This document shows, in pieces, positions 34,401 to 42,840 of a stretch of 64,000 nucleotides of DNA (position 1 is the stretch's first letter; each line of letters opens with the position of its first letter). The translations under genes and the position numbers were made by a program. The notes beneath the pieces were generated by a model, which was not told the DNA's origin, did not search any database, and saw only the letters and a program-made list of their open reading frames with translations. The stretch is from Nematostella vectensis (Eukaryota; Cnidaria; Anthozoa; Actiniaria; Edwardsiidae): positions 6,531,042 through 6,595,041 of the forward strand of contig NC_064041.1 of assembly GCF_932526225.1 (NCBI RefSeq), read 5' to 3'.

Positions 34401-37400
34401 TGGGAAAACTTCTCAACCAGGTAAAATTATGCTTATTTAACAAATTCAAATCTCCATTGAGCCATTTTTTAAAAAAGTTCCTGGTATATATTAAACTTCT
34501 AGGTTGCTTGCTGGGCTATAGAGCAGAATGTTAAAAAAGCCATGGAAGAAGCAATAGAAGCTTTGGGTAAATAAAAATTTCATGTATAGGGTAAATGGGT
34601 ATAGGGGATGTCTTATGGTGATAATCATTTTGTTTTCTTGCCATATTGTATTTGCAGGTGTGAGGTTTTGTTTCTATGATGTCCAGGATGACAGTGGCAA
34701 AACCACAACCAAGTGGAGCTCTTTGGATTGTAAGTAAATAACTGACTAATAGAAAAGACTGTTATAATAACTGAAACTAATATGAAATTACTATAAAGTT
34801 TCGTTATTTATTTTCTTTGAATCCTCTTTTCCTTATAAAGGTGATGATTTGGAAACTATCATTAGGGGGCTTGATATCCATGCCTTCCTAGGAGACATGG
34901 AGAACAAGTCCATCACCAGCCTTGACTGTCTGACCAAAGCCCAGCTAGTGGAGGAATGTAGGAAGTTCCATCTGAGGTCGACAGGCACCAAGGACTTCCT
35001 ACGTGCCACACTCAAGGATCATCTTGACCGCAACAACATAGTGTTTGAGGTATGATTTTTATTTTCATTATAAAAAAGACCAGCACACCCAGGATACTAC
35101 TGTGTATAAAGCTAATTTAACAATTGCTTTGTGTTTTGTAGCCATCGTCCACTCCCACTTGTGAGAAAACAGTTCTTAGCATATCAGAGCTGACACAAAT
35201 GTGGAAAAGTTTGATGGTCCTCACTGATGCTCTTGGGGCAAATCCTGGAGATGAAGCATATCTTCGAGCAGATGCTTTTCAAGAAAAGGCCCGCCAATGG
35301 GGAACCAAATTTAGAAAGGCCACATTTGATGAGGTAATTCTACATCCCTGTGGTTAGTTGAACTGGCAGGACACAAGCCTCATTTGATCATATGTCACTG
35401 AAAAAATAACAAGTAGATATATTATTTTAATTGTGCTTTCTTTTATCTCTCCACAGGATGTAATTCCATATATACATGGTAAGATTAAAATGAGATTCCT
35501 TAATTGACTTGGGATCTCCGAGACCAAGTAATTTTATGCATTTTTTTCTCTACAGTTCTTGTTTATCATGTCCCCCAATTTTTGGAGATTCATGGCACGA
35601 TCCACCAGTTCAATTGCCAGACAGTGGAAAAGAAAAACCACATGCAGAACAAGACATTCCACAGGGGTAGCCAGAAAGGGGGGAAAAATAGCAACTACAC
35701 TGTACAGGTAATTCCAAGTGAAAAAAACGTCATGTTATCTAGACTAATCGCTTGCTACAACTGTGTATTTTTATCTCTATAGATCATGGAGAGGGAAAAC
35801 AGAAAACTGTTCAGTAGGGAAAATAATTTGGAAAGGGTCAAGAGAAAATATCAAAAGCAGTGAAGACAAAGAAAAAATGTATTTATTTATTTATTATATT
35901 TTTGGTGCTATTTATTACTGTTGTAAATATCACTATTTATAACTTGTATAACTATTTGTACCCACATTATTATATAAAGGCATTAAAACCATCAAAACAA
36001 TCTGTATCATTCCCTGGATCTAAATTCCCCCTCTTTATTTTCGACTGGAAATACAGTGAAATCGGTTGAAACAGATGTCAACAATTAGTTTATATAGAGA
36101 GATTTTAACTTACCGAGCCATAGTTGTGAAGCATATTCCGTCTACGCCGTACGAAGCTGATCTCCAAAAAGCTCAGCGGGGGATACTTGCGCTCTAGCGG
36201 TCGACACATACTAGGCCTTTCTTCCTCTGACCCATATTCAGAGATGTAAGTACAACGGGGACACGAACTATGATCATAATTTATCCTTAGCTCGTATCCT
36301 CATGATATCCACATCTTCGAAGATGAGTCAACTTCACATATTGTACTCGAATCTGGCAGTTGCCGAGCCATAAACTCCGTACCAATAACGGTGCCAAACT
36401 CGACAGCAGTGCACGGGAACCGAATATTACGGGTCCCTGAAAAATCCAGCTTTCGTGAGGTAGCAAAAGAAAATGTCCCTTTACCAAACAAAGCGGAAAA
36501 ACCCCCCTTTGAAAGTGGGACTTTCACTTGTACTCTCCGAATGAGTCCCGTGTCATTCTCGGGTGTACGAAATTGGAGCTCATCGAACAGTGCATGTCGA
36601 ATCAGCCACAATTCCTTATCCTCGGAGCAAAGAATGGGAAGCTTTTCTCTTGCTACCTCACTACTGTCGGGGTTCCCAGCATTCACGGCTAAATAGCATG
36701 ACAACTGCGGATTCAATGAAAGAGAAACCGTAGAATTATATCTATCGCTGTAGCCTTTCCATTTCACAAAGGCATAGTCTCCCTCAACGTTTAAAACTCT
36801 CTCTATCTCCCAGACTTTTTCTTCTTCCTCTTTCTCTTCTTTCACGTACGTATCAACTGAGGAATGGTCTAAATATTTGACCAAGCGATCCGGTTTCTTT
36901 ATAATTCTTCCACTACGAGTCTTTAGGGAATCAGTGTTTGCCGCCATGTTTGTTGGAGAAGCGCGAAAGGGGAAACTCCAGTACTTCTAAATATGGGCAT
37001 ATATGACCATATAAGGCACAGCGAACGAAGGACACTATCCGTGGGGAATATGTTTGATATGTTACGTCACACAAGGTATCATGTCATACTTACCCTTATT
37101 CTAGACTCCCTCAGCAGGTCCAGTCACGTGATCATGGATTACGTCACACAAGGTATCAGGTGACACTCCCTAATCAGGTCCAGTCATGCGATCATGGATT
37201 ACGTCACACAAGGTATCAGGTCGTACCTACCCTTATTCTAGACTTCCTCAGCAGGTTTAGTCACGTGATCATGGATTACGTCACACAAGGTATCAGGTCG
37301 TACTTACCCTTATTCTAGACTCCCTTAGCAGGTCCAGTCACGTGATCATGGATTACGTCACACAAGGTATCAGGTCGTACTTACCCTTATTCTAGATTCC

Positions 37401-39241
37401 CTCAGCAGGTCCAGTCACGTGATCATTGATTACGTCACACAAGGTATCAGGTCGTACTTACCCTTATTCTAGACTCCCTCAGCAGGTCCAGTCACGTGAT
37501 CATGGATTACGTCACACAAGGTATCAGGTCGTACTTACCCTTATTCTGGACTCCCTTAGCAGGTCCAGTCACGTGATCATTGATTACGTCACACAAGGTA
37601 TCAGGTCGTACTTACCCTTATTCTAGACTCCCTCAGCAGGTCCAGTCACGTGATCATGGATTACGTCACACAATGTATCAGGTCGTACTTACCCTTATTC
37701 TGGACTCCCTTAGCAGGTCCAGTCTACTTAACTTGACTGTGTATTCCTTTACAATGTGTTTAGCGGACCTGATACAGGACGAAAACAATTTTATTTGACC
37801 GCGCGACATTGATCTACTGCAATTTCAAGTATTGCGTTAACTTTTGGCATCTGCTAAATCGTCTTTTCACTTCAGTTACCCAGACATTGAATTCTTAAAG
37901 GATTACACTTCGTGCTTTTTAAATTAGTAAATGAGTAACACGACCCCCAGCGTCGCGTTTTTATTCTTTTTATTCGTTTTTATTCTCTTCCGAAAAGAAA
38001 GAACGCTGGGGGTCGAGTTACTCATTTACCACGTGGCGGCGGCGGTTACACAACGCGTCGTTTGAAAAGTTGCAAACTCGTAGGGACAAAGCTCGTTGTA
38101 GGATTGAAACCAAGGCAAAAACATCCAGTTGAACTAGGGATTACGTGCTTTATTCAACACTAGCAAGACATTAGACTTCATTTCGGAGTCAAATTATCCT
38201 ATAGCCTGTGCTTTGACTGATCGGCATTTAGCTAGGGCGTGCACGCTAAAGGTAGACGCAGGGAAATGGATAGGGGTCAAGGGGGTACAACCATCCCCTT
38301 TTTCTTCTTCTATCCCCAATAGTAGTCTATTTTCATGTGGAAAATGAACCAAAATCCTTACCTCAGTGTTTGTAGTTTCCGGCTCATCGGCCAGCTTTGC
38401 TCTCTAAGAGACTTGATAATGTCTAGCTGAACTTGAATGCTCTCGAACGTGTCCTCCTCACTCGTGGGTAGCCGATCCAGAGGATCTTCCTCAGACACTG
38501 CGCCGTCCCTGGGTATAATGATGCTAGTTTATTTTCATGCGTTTGCCAATAGTCCATATCTGCTTAGTTGTGCTTTTCACAGCTCTTGGCTTTGAAAATT
38601 ACTGAGCAAAACATAGTTCTACCTCTCCATAGATTCAACATTTAAGACTTAAATAAAATGGCCAACAAATCACAAAAAAACTAATATGTTGGTGTTTTAT
38701 AGAAAAAAAGGTGGTAAAAAAGAGGATTTAATTTGACTGTGGCCATCAATACAGTTTGTTATAAAAGCTGAAGAGAAGAGTCTGAATTGAAACAGCATAG
38801 TATAAGATTTTGTTGTTCCCTAACGTGGACTAAAGCATTTATTACTCTTATTTGTCATGCTTATTATTACTCAACTCAATTATCAATACATGCTACCGAA
38901 TGTCATTAATAGTGTTTTTTTTCTTAACATTTACTATTGTCCAGGTTGCCTCGATAGCGCGCGTCGAATTGCCAGAAAAAGTAACCTATTGTGTAAGATG
39001 GGACATGTTAGATAAGGCAGTGACTACACTACGTACTTGTCATGCGCAGTAGCAGATCCCAAATCATCGTGAACTGATATACTTTTATCATCAGCTACAA
39101 CTCTTGATACTCTTCGTTGCCTCAAGTCAGTCTCAGGGTGTCCCTCAAGGATCAAGCAGGGTCCACTTATGTGACTTCCGGACACGTCTCGGTTTGTGCG
39201 GACTCCGTTGACTTTTGTAACCGCTTGTCCACCACCAAGAT
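19182..39241 (-). CDS. TMC: Transmembrane channel-like (TMC) protein, 5' end missing
   Basis: Exons on -: 39241-39037, 38508-38362, 37768-37693, 31245-31164, 30218-30112, 29595-29512, 29311-29166, 28719-28572, 28190-28147, 27746-27599, 25729-25620, 25283-25217, 24060-23940, 23731-23559, a 14-nt microexon (23022-23009 or 22969-22956), 22268-22068, 21285-21175, 20599-20521, 20297-20252, 20134-19182. They join in frame to about 1,019 residues. TMC family marks: [68 protein letters not shown] Ser/Thr-rich loop with N-sequons (24060-23940) precedes CWET. The 315-residue last exon is a hydrophilic, presumably cytoplasmic tail with basic and acidic patches. TMC proteins are multi-pass membrane proteins; some are mechanotransduction channel subunits in sensory cells. 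The start codon exon was not found above 39241. A 5-kb mobile element sits in the intron after 37693. Confidence 0.93.
21753..22070. mobile_element. hAT-like MITE whose target duplication spans a TMC splice donor
   Basis: The element 21761-22062 has 19-bp terminal inverted repeats (TAGGGACGAGTCGATTATG left; one mismatch at right). It is flanked by perfect 8-bp direct repeats CTTACTGG (21753-21760 and 22063-22070). On the TMC sense strand that repeat is CCAGTAAG: three exon bases plus the GTAAG donor. An 8-bp duplication fits hAT-type elements. No ORF is inside. Confidence 0.88.
22340..22600. repeat. (CAT)n and (GCCATC)n microsatellites
   Basis: Runs of CATCGC hexamers (22345-22405) and ATC/CAT trinucleotides lie in the TMC intron just upstream (sense) of exon 22268-22068. 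The Asp/Gly-rich minus frame is an artefact. Confidence 0.95.
22620..22845. repeat. 9-bp minisatellite (CATGGCAAC)n
   Basis: About 24 copies of CATGGCAAC with variants CATGCTAAC, CATGCCAAC and CATGACAAC. Low-complexity frames (NHGNHGN, MATMATM, WLAWLPW) cross it on both strands and are not genes. Confidence 0.97.
22950..23101. repeat. 53-bp unit x3, each bearing a 14-nt TMC microexon
   Basis: Three head-to-tail 53-bp units lie in the TMC intron. Units 1 and 2 carry, on -, a pyrimidine-rich TCTACAG acceptor, the 14-nt exon (TCAGGGCTAATATG at 22969-22956; TCGGGGCTAGTATG at 23022-23009) and a GTAC donor. Unit 3 (23062 upward) has CTACAATCAAG instead, so its acceptor is broken. The microexon encodes SGL(I/V) plus two bases of the Trp in WIAMVFSPG and is needed to keep the frame. 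Confidence 0.8.
24365..24560. repeat. Poly-C tract and G-rich low-complexity DNA
   Basis: A run of about 26 C, then GA/GGGGG-rich sequence to about 24547. In the sense strand of TMC this is a C-rich/G-rich intron segment. Nothing else is seen in it. Confidence 0.9.
25845..27598. repeat. Minisatellite containing dozens of TMC exon-end/5' splice-site copies
   Basis: About 1.75 kb of 36-44 bp C-rich units, each with CCCTTACCTCATACTGC or a close variant. On the TMC sense strand this reads GCAGTATGAG|GTAAGGG, identical to the last bases of exon 27746-27599 and its donor. The array starts exactly at that exon boundary and runs down the intron toward exon 25729. The left part has ACAACCCTTACCTCACACTG, the right part AGACAGCCCTTACCTCATAC. 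I estimate 40-48 units. Long proline-rich plus frames are artefacts. Confidence 0.93.
28890..29061. repeat. Dispersed repeat copy (GGCGGATTTAGG family)
   Basis: Shares GGATTCATTGTTCTTC, a GATT(T/C)..CTTATATT stretch, CAAATATCTGA and CGACCCCTAG with the copy at 59034-59231. Both are bounded by GGCGGAT and CCCCTAG motifs and contain G-tracts. Located in a TMC intron. Confidence 0.6.
29780..30098. repeat. Degenerate ~21-bp tandem array next to a TMC donor
   Basis: Loose repeats of TGTTGCGTGATGTACTGTGAT with many substitutions fill the intron immediately after (sense strand) exon 30218-30112. The 195-residue minus frame rich in SRN/HS merges the exon with this array. Confidence 0.6.
31049..31096. 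other. Perfect 22-bp hairpin with 4-nt loop
   Basis: CAACAATTGGAAAGGCACGC plus TT is followed by ACTA and then its exact reverse complement. It lies in the TMC intron about 70 nt downstream of the exon 31245-31164 donor. It may be a snap-back duplication or a structured intronic RNA; nothing shows expression. Confidence 0.8.
31388..32033. repeat. Left half of the 77/60-bp minisatellite with TMC donor copies
   Basis: Units GATCATGGATTACGTCACAC, AAGGTATCAGGTCGTACTTA, CCCTTATTCTAGACTCCCTC, AGCAGGTCCAGTCACGT (77 bp) alternate with 60-bp units lacking the middle. Five units here keep ACTTACCCTTATTC or a close form, which on - is the end of exon 37768-37693 plus its GTAAGT donor. It is continuous with 37062-37735 apart from the inserted element. 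Confidence 0.93.
32556..35863 (+). CDS. Putative DDE-type transposase of an unassigned family, 14 exons
   Basis: Exons: 32556-32906, 33059-33157, 33236-33376, 33496-33712, 33816-33927, 34010-34125, 34254-34420, 34503-34566, 34658-34729, 34841-35049, 35142-35333, 35457-35478, 35556-35707, 35783-35863. They give 664 residues with no stop. Visible parts: N-terminal coiled coil (about 40-75); an acidic-residue candidate D232 in [12 protein letters not shown]312 in [12 protein letters not shown]; a CxxC-type cluster (C331-C336); a SAP-like DNA-binding motif (about 477-508, [13 protein letters not shown]); and near the end [10 protein letters not shown] with E612 in QTVEKKNH. The spacing of the three acidic residues (80 and 300) would suit an RNase-H-fold transposase with a large insertion, as in RAG1-like or KDZ proteins, but this is inference. 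Intactness and position between inverted repeats support a mobile-element role. Confidence 0.75.
33003..33058 (+). repeat. 56-bp tandem duplication of a splice acceptor and exon start
   Basis: TTTCCTTATCTCTAG plus the first bases of exon 2 (GTTCAACTTGAAGTTGGT..) occurs twice. Only the second acceptor (33058) keeps the transposase frame; using the first one shifts it. Confidence 0.85.
36300..36947 (-). CDS. Chromodomain protein encoded in the mobile element
   Basis: The start ATG has good context (ACATGGCGG). The frame is 215 residues. Residues 45-75 form a chromodomain: [29 protein letters not shown], split here as [20 protein letters not shown]; it keeps the VKWKGY core but has NST where the usual family reads N-T-W-E-P, so its third cage position may be altered. 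Chromodomains bind methylated histone tails, and some retroelement integrases use them for targeting. The rest is unrecognised. After TGA 36302-36300 the same frame stays open about 60 codons (with CPRC and a basic RRRR patch) to a perfect GGTAAGT donor at 36113, with a possible 3' exon near 36055. The TGA may therefore be a disabling change, or the end of the gene. Confidence 0.7.
   Translation of the reverse strand: MAANTDSLKTRSGRIIKKPDRLVKYLDHSSVDTYVKEEKEEEEKVWEIERVLNVEGDYAFVKWKGYSDRYNSTVSLSLNPQLSCYLAVNAGNPDSSEVAREKLPILCSEDKELWLIRHALFDELQFRTPENDTGLIRRVQVKVPLSKGGFSALFGKGTFSFATSRKLDFSGTRNIRFPCTAVEFGTVIGTEFMARQLPDSSTICEVDSSSKMWIS
37062..37735. repeat. Right half of the 77-bp minisatellite, including the authentic TMC exon end
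   Basis: Continuation of the array at 31388-32033. Seven units keep an intact ACTTAC donor complement and one is mutated to ACCTAC (near 37206). The rightmost copy is the real exon 37768-37693: the array shares its last ~30 coding bases (sense CTGGACCTGCTAAGGGAGTC..AATAAGG) and the GTAAGT donor, whereas the exon's first half is unique. Confidence 0.93.
37925..38034. mobile_element. Short foldback with GTAAATGAGTAAC arms
   Basis: AGTAAATGAGTAACACGACC plus CCCAGCGT is inverted at 38000-38031 (ACGCTGGGGGTCGAGTTACTCATTTAC). About 30-bp arms enclose about 45 bp. It lies in a TMC intron. Confidence 0.7.
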
Positions 39242-41712
39242 CTTTCCAAAAGAATAAACATTTTATTAAAATTCATTTCTTAAATGGCATCAAAGGGTAC
39301 TTTACTAAAGACCCTTGAGATTGAAATATCTCACTGTAAATTACTTGCCTCTTTATTGATATATTTTATGTATTTTTTTACATCTAAGACTTTCTTTGTG
39401 AAGGCTGAGACACCAAACAGTATCATTTTTAATGGATTTTTCATTGAATTTTTATGGAGTTTTTAACTACACATTATCTGTAATGGTTGGAACATCTTTA
39501 TTTCTCTTCACTCAACTTTAAAAATGTGCACAGCAAATGGCTTTACGATAGATATTATAACATTATATGGCGGTCTCAAAGGCCACAACAGGTGGCTACA
39601 ACAGCAGGTTGTTCCATAGTGAAACGCTCTTGGAATGTAACTATTCAGTCCTTTACTAGGGGAGCTACATAAGGACGGGGTGCATATGGTGTGGTTCTCT
39701 GATTTGCACACGTAGGACATCGACTGGGAGGTTTGCCTTGGCGTTTTACACACGATTAAACAGACAAACAGTTGAAAGATCCCTGCGCGATTTTAGTGGC
39801 TCCCATCCCAGGTTTGCAATCACAGGCAATGTTGGTTACACTTACCTTGTAATTCCAGCACGCACTCTTGAGAGGTCATCACGGAATAAAAACTATGGAA
39901 GGGAAATACGCACAGTGCTTGATTAAGAAGTATTTGAAAAGTCATTATCTTGTTTGACACCTAGGATGGACCCAAAGGGTAATTTCCATAACGTAAAAGA
40001 TCAAGAGAAAATTTTATTGACAGAGAACTGAGGATGATTTATGCTAGCATAATCATCATATCAATTGTCAAATGCTGGACAATGAAGTAGCGTCAAACGG
40101 ACATAGGATTAACCCCAGGTAACCAGGTAATCGTTTCATAGAACGTAAAGATCAAGATACGGTCGTAGCCATTTCAAATCACCACGATTGCGTAGTTTAG
40201 AATGGAATGTAGGGTACTGCCCTGGTAGGACAAGGGGCCTAGAATTGACCCTTGGGTACAGCTCAAAATATCGAATGTATTTCGAAATTAGCCAAAGCGC
40301 GAAAAGAAAAGTGCTTGTGATTAGGTTTGATTGTTATGTAACATATATTATATATGATAGGACTCACGCATTAGACGCATCCGTAAAGACAGTAAAAACA
40401 CTGACAAATTTGACATATGGTTGTCTACTGACGTCCAGGAGGACTGATTATAATTTCATGATTACGCGACACATGAAATAAAACTAAAAATACTTAATGG
40501 TCCTTATAGAGTAAACACCACAATTATCTTATGCTTAGACTCCTAATATAATAAATTTCATTATAATTCGAAATAATTTAAAGAACTAAAGAAAGAAAAT
40601 AACAAAAACGATACGACTTGAAGATTGCTTGATTCGTACGTATCGGTAGATATGAGGCTAGAACTCACACACTTTAGTAATCCACTCAGCACGTGTAAGA
40701 AGTCCTACTGTCATCGTCAATATTCGTTATTAAAAATGGTGAGTATTGTGTACCTTATGCATTATATCTACCTGTGCATTATATTGTAAATGCCGCTCTG
40801 AGTAACAGAACTTAAAAACACACAATACCGCTGAAGTGTTACGGTAAATTTCAAAAAAAGAAAAAAAAAACGCATAATAAAAAGTTGATTAGATCACATC
40901 GTTTTGAAAAGAAAAAATGAAGTCAATAGGAATTGTCAAGAAAGTAGGATTGGAAATATATGTAACATGTTTAGAAATAAGAGTGGCGAGGAAGTACCAT
41001 ATGCAGTCACTCTCTATTAGGGTTTCGTATTGTTGGCAGACAGAGATTTCGATGATTACCTTTTATAATGATTACGGTTGGAGCAAACAGCTAACTAAAA
41101 AAAATTTGACGCATAATGAAGTGTACTTGCTAAAAATAGTTTAGTTTTGATTTCAAACCGTATGGACGTGGTTTGTCACACTTATTGAAAGAGGTTTTCG
41201 AAAGAAAACCTTTGTGCTACTTATAAAGTTTAGCACATCTTCTTAAAAACAATTTTGCAAATTTCGCTCATCATACTTAGTAACTCATATGTGTTATTAT
41301 TATTATGCCTTACCAAGTCTAGTCCTTGTTCTTGCACTTAATCCCATGTTAAAAACTATCAATCTACAAAATACTACATATTCCAACCACCTTAAAGCAA
41401 ACTATGAATCTATCTTTCCAAATAAAAATCATTTTTTGTCGTTTTAGCTTGGCGAAGCCGATGTATTTACCAAAAACTTTTGTGTAGTTTTGATAAGTAA
41501 TTAATCATTTATAGACCTGAGGCGGAATACGTAATTGTTATGGTTTAAGTAGATATGTTACTGGGCAAGAATCTATTGAAACTCGGGTGAAGGCTGTAGG
41601 GGCTTACAGCGGGACTCGCACTCATCGCAAGGGTCTTAACATTCTATATAAGTCACTATTTTGTCATCCAATAGGTTAGTACTTCATGTGTGACCCCATG
41701 AAAGTCACCACC

Positions 41713-41738
41713 AACCCTAACCCTAACTCTAACCCTAT
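41713..41738. repeat. Short interstitial telomere-like (CCCTAA)n
   Basis: AACCCTAACCCTAACTCTAA followed by CCCTA: four units of the metazoan telomere motif, one with a substitution. Far too short to be a telomere. Confidence 0.7.
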
Positions 41739-42059
41739 ATGAAGTACTGTCCTTGCATTTCCAGCAGCTGATACGAGGATATATCTGATATATTTGATAT
41801 GTGATATATATTTTTTTAATTTGGTGAATGAAATATTGGGATTTTATAACGAATTTATCTACCCAACAACCAATTAAGGTTAGTAAAACAAAGGTGCGGC
41901 TAACTAGGCATAGAACAACCGTGTATATTTTTTATCGTTATTTCTTTTGATCATATACTATGACGTAAGGTAGTGTTAGACACTTGCTTTGTAATCAATA
42001 AGAGATTTGATTAAAAATATCTTAATTACTCGCTTGAATAAGCCGATGCAAATGATGCT

Positions 42060-42165
42060 TTGTGTGTGACGTGTGTGACTGTGTTTGTGTGACTGTGTGA
42101 CGTGTGTGACTGTGTGTGTGTGACTGCGTGTGTGTGACTGTGTTGTGTGTGACGTGTGTGATTGT
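42060..42165. repeat. (TGTGTGAC)n microsatellite
   Basis: Irregular repeats of GTGTGACTGTGTGTGTGAC. The minus His/Thr-rich frame through it is an artefact. Confidence 0.9.
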
Positions 42166-42588
42166 GCGTGATTGGCCTTCTTTAACAGAAACTTATGAGC
42201 AAAATCGAGAAAATACAACAAGGCTTTTTAACTTCAAGATCAGCCGCGGATCCAGGAAAACTTCTGACCTGTTTATGAAAACAAAATCTCTTGGACACTG
42301 TCGCCTCAATAAACAGAAATGAAGACATGCAGCTACGTAATTAATTTTTCTCATATTGCGTCTTTGTTGCCTAGACGCGTGAGCTTTCGTTTGTAAACTG
42401 AACAGTGTGAACTGATCAAAATCTTAGTTTCTGAAGATTTAAGTTGCACAATTGAAGGGTTTAGTGGGATGATAATACATAAATATACAAAATAGATGGT
42501 TTTCTTTTTAATTCTAAACATTTTGACCTGTTTACGTGAACAAATGTACGGTAAATAGTCGGCGGGCCTATCACGCTCTACATGGCTA

Positions 42589-42640
42589 TGACGTCACTGG
42601 CCCTTTCTGCTCTTTGAAGCGTCCGCCATATTGGAAAGTG
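42589..42640. promoter_or_regulatory. CRE plus GCCGCCAT cluster, possible promoter
   Basis: TGACGTCA (42589-42596) lies about 30 bp from GTCCGCCATATTGG. On - the latter reads AATATGGCGGAC, a start-codon-like context (ATG at 42629) opening an 11-codon frame (MADASKSRKGQ) before a stop. It could be the TMC first exon, but a phase-correct donor is not clear. Confidence 0.25.
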
Positions 42641-42739
42641 TGAGTCTGCGCGAAAAGCATCATGGAGCTGACAGCAAGGGAGTAGCCTGGGGACGAGGCT
42701 AGGTAAATAGGTTTGAATCCGCGCCTGAAGAGAATATTT

Positions 42740-42840
42740 CATTTCAGAATATTTTCAGCCTTAAAATGCCCCAAAAATAAGAAGGACCCAGCCTCAACTG
42801 AAAATTTTGCGTTCTTTAAAAAAGAAAGAGTGTATAGCAA
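42740..42840. repeat. Dispersed repeat fragment
   Basis: TTCAGCCTTAAAATGCCCCA, AAAATAAGAA, CTCAACTGAAAATT and AAAGAGTGTAT match, inverted, the segment at 52930-53035. A piece of a larger interspersed repeat. Confidence 0.65.

Larger units (their letters stand above)
32034..37061. mobile_element. 5,028-bp DNA transposon-like element, 10-bp TIRs, no target duplication
   Basis: The ends are CATATCAAAC and its exact inverse GTTTGATATG. The flanks, GATCATGGA on the left and TTACGTCACAC on the right, join to give GATCATGGATTACGTCACAC, the intact minisatellite unit present in many uninterrupted copies beside it. So the insertion is precise and no base of target was duplicated or lost. Inside are a 14-exon transposase-like gene on + (32556-35863) and a chromodomain gene on - (36947-36300), convergent. 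The class is not one I can name: Helitrons also insert between A and T without duplication, but the ends and the protein do not fit; Cryptons lack such inverted ends. Confidence 0.85.

Noticed and set aside
36113-36290. TMC exon inside the inserted element
   Set aside because: The open frame with a perfect donor lies within the element's inverted ends and the TMC exons 37768-37693 and 31245-31164 already join in frame; it belongs, if anything, to the chromodomain gene.
32034-37061. Helitron or Crypton assignment for the nested element
   Set aside because: Insertion between A and T without duplication is Helitron-like, but the ends are true inverted repeats and no helicase or tyrosine recombinase motifs are present.
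41713-41738. Telomere or chromosome-end signal
   Set aside because: Only four CCCTAA-type units, embedded in ordinary sequence.
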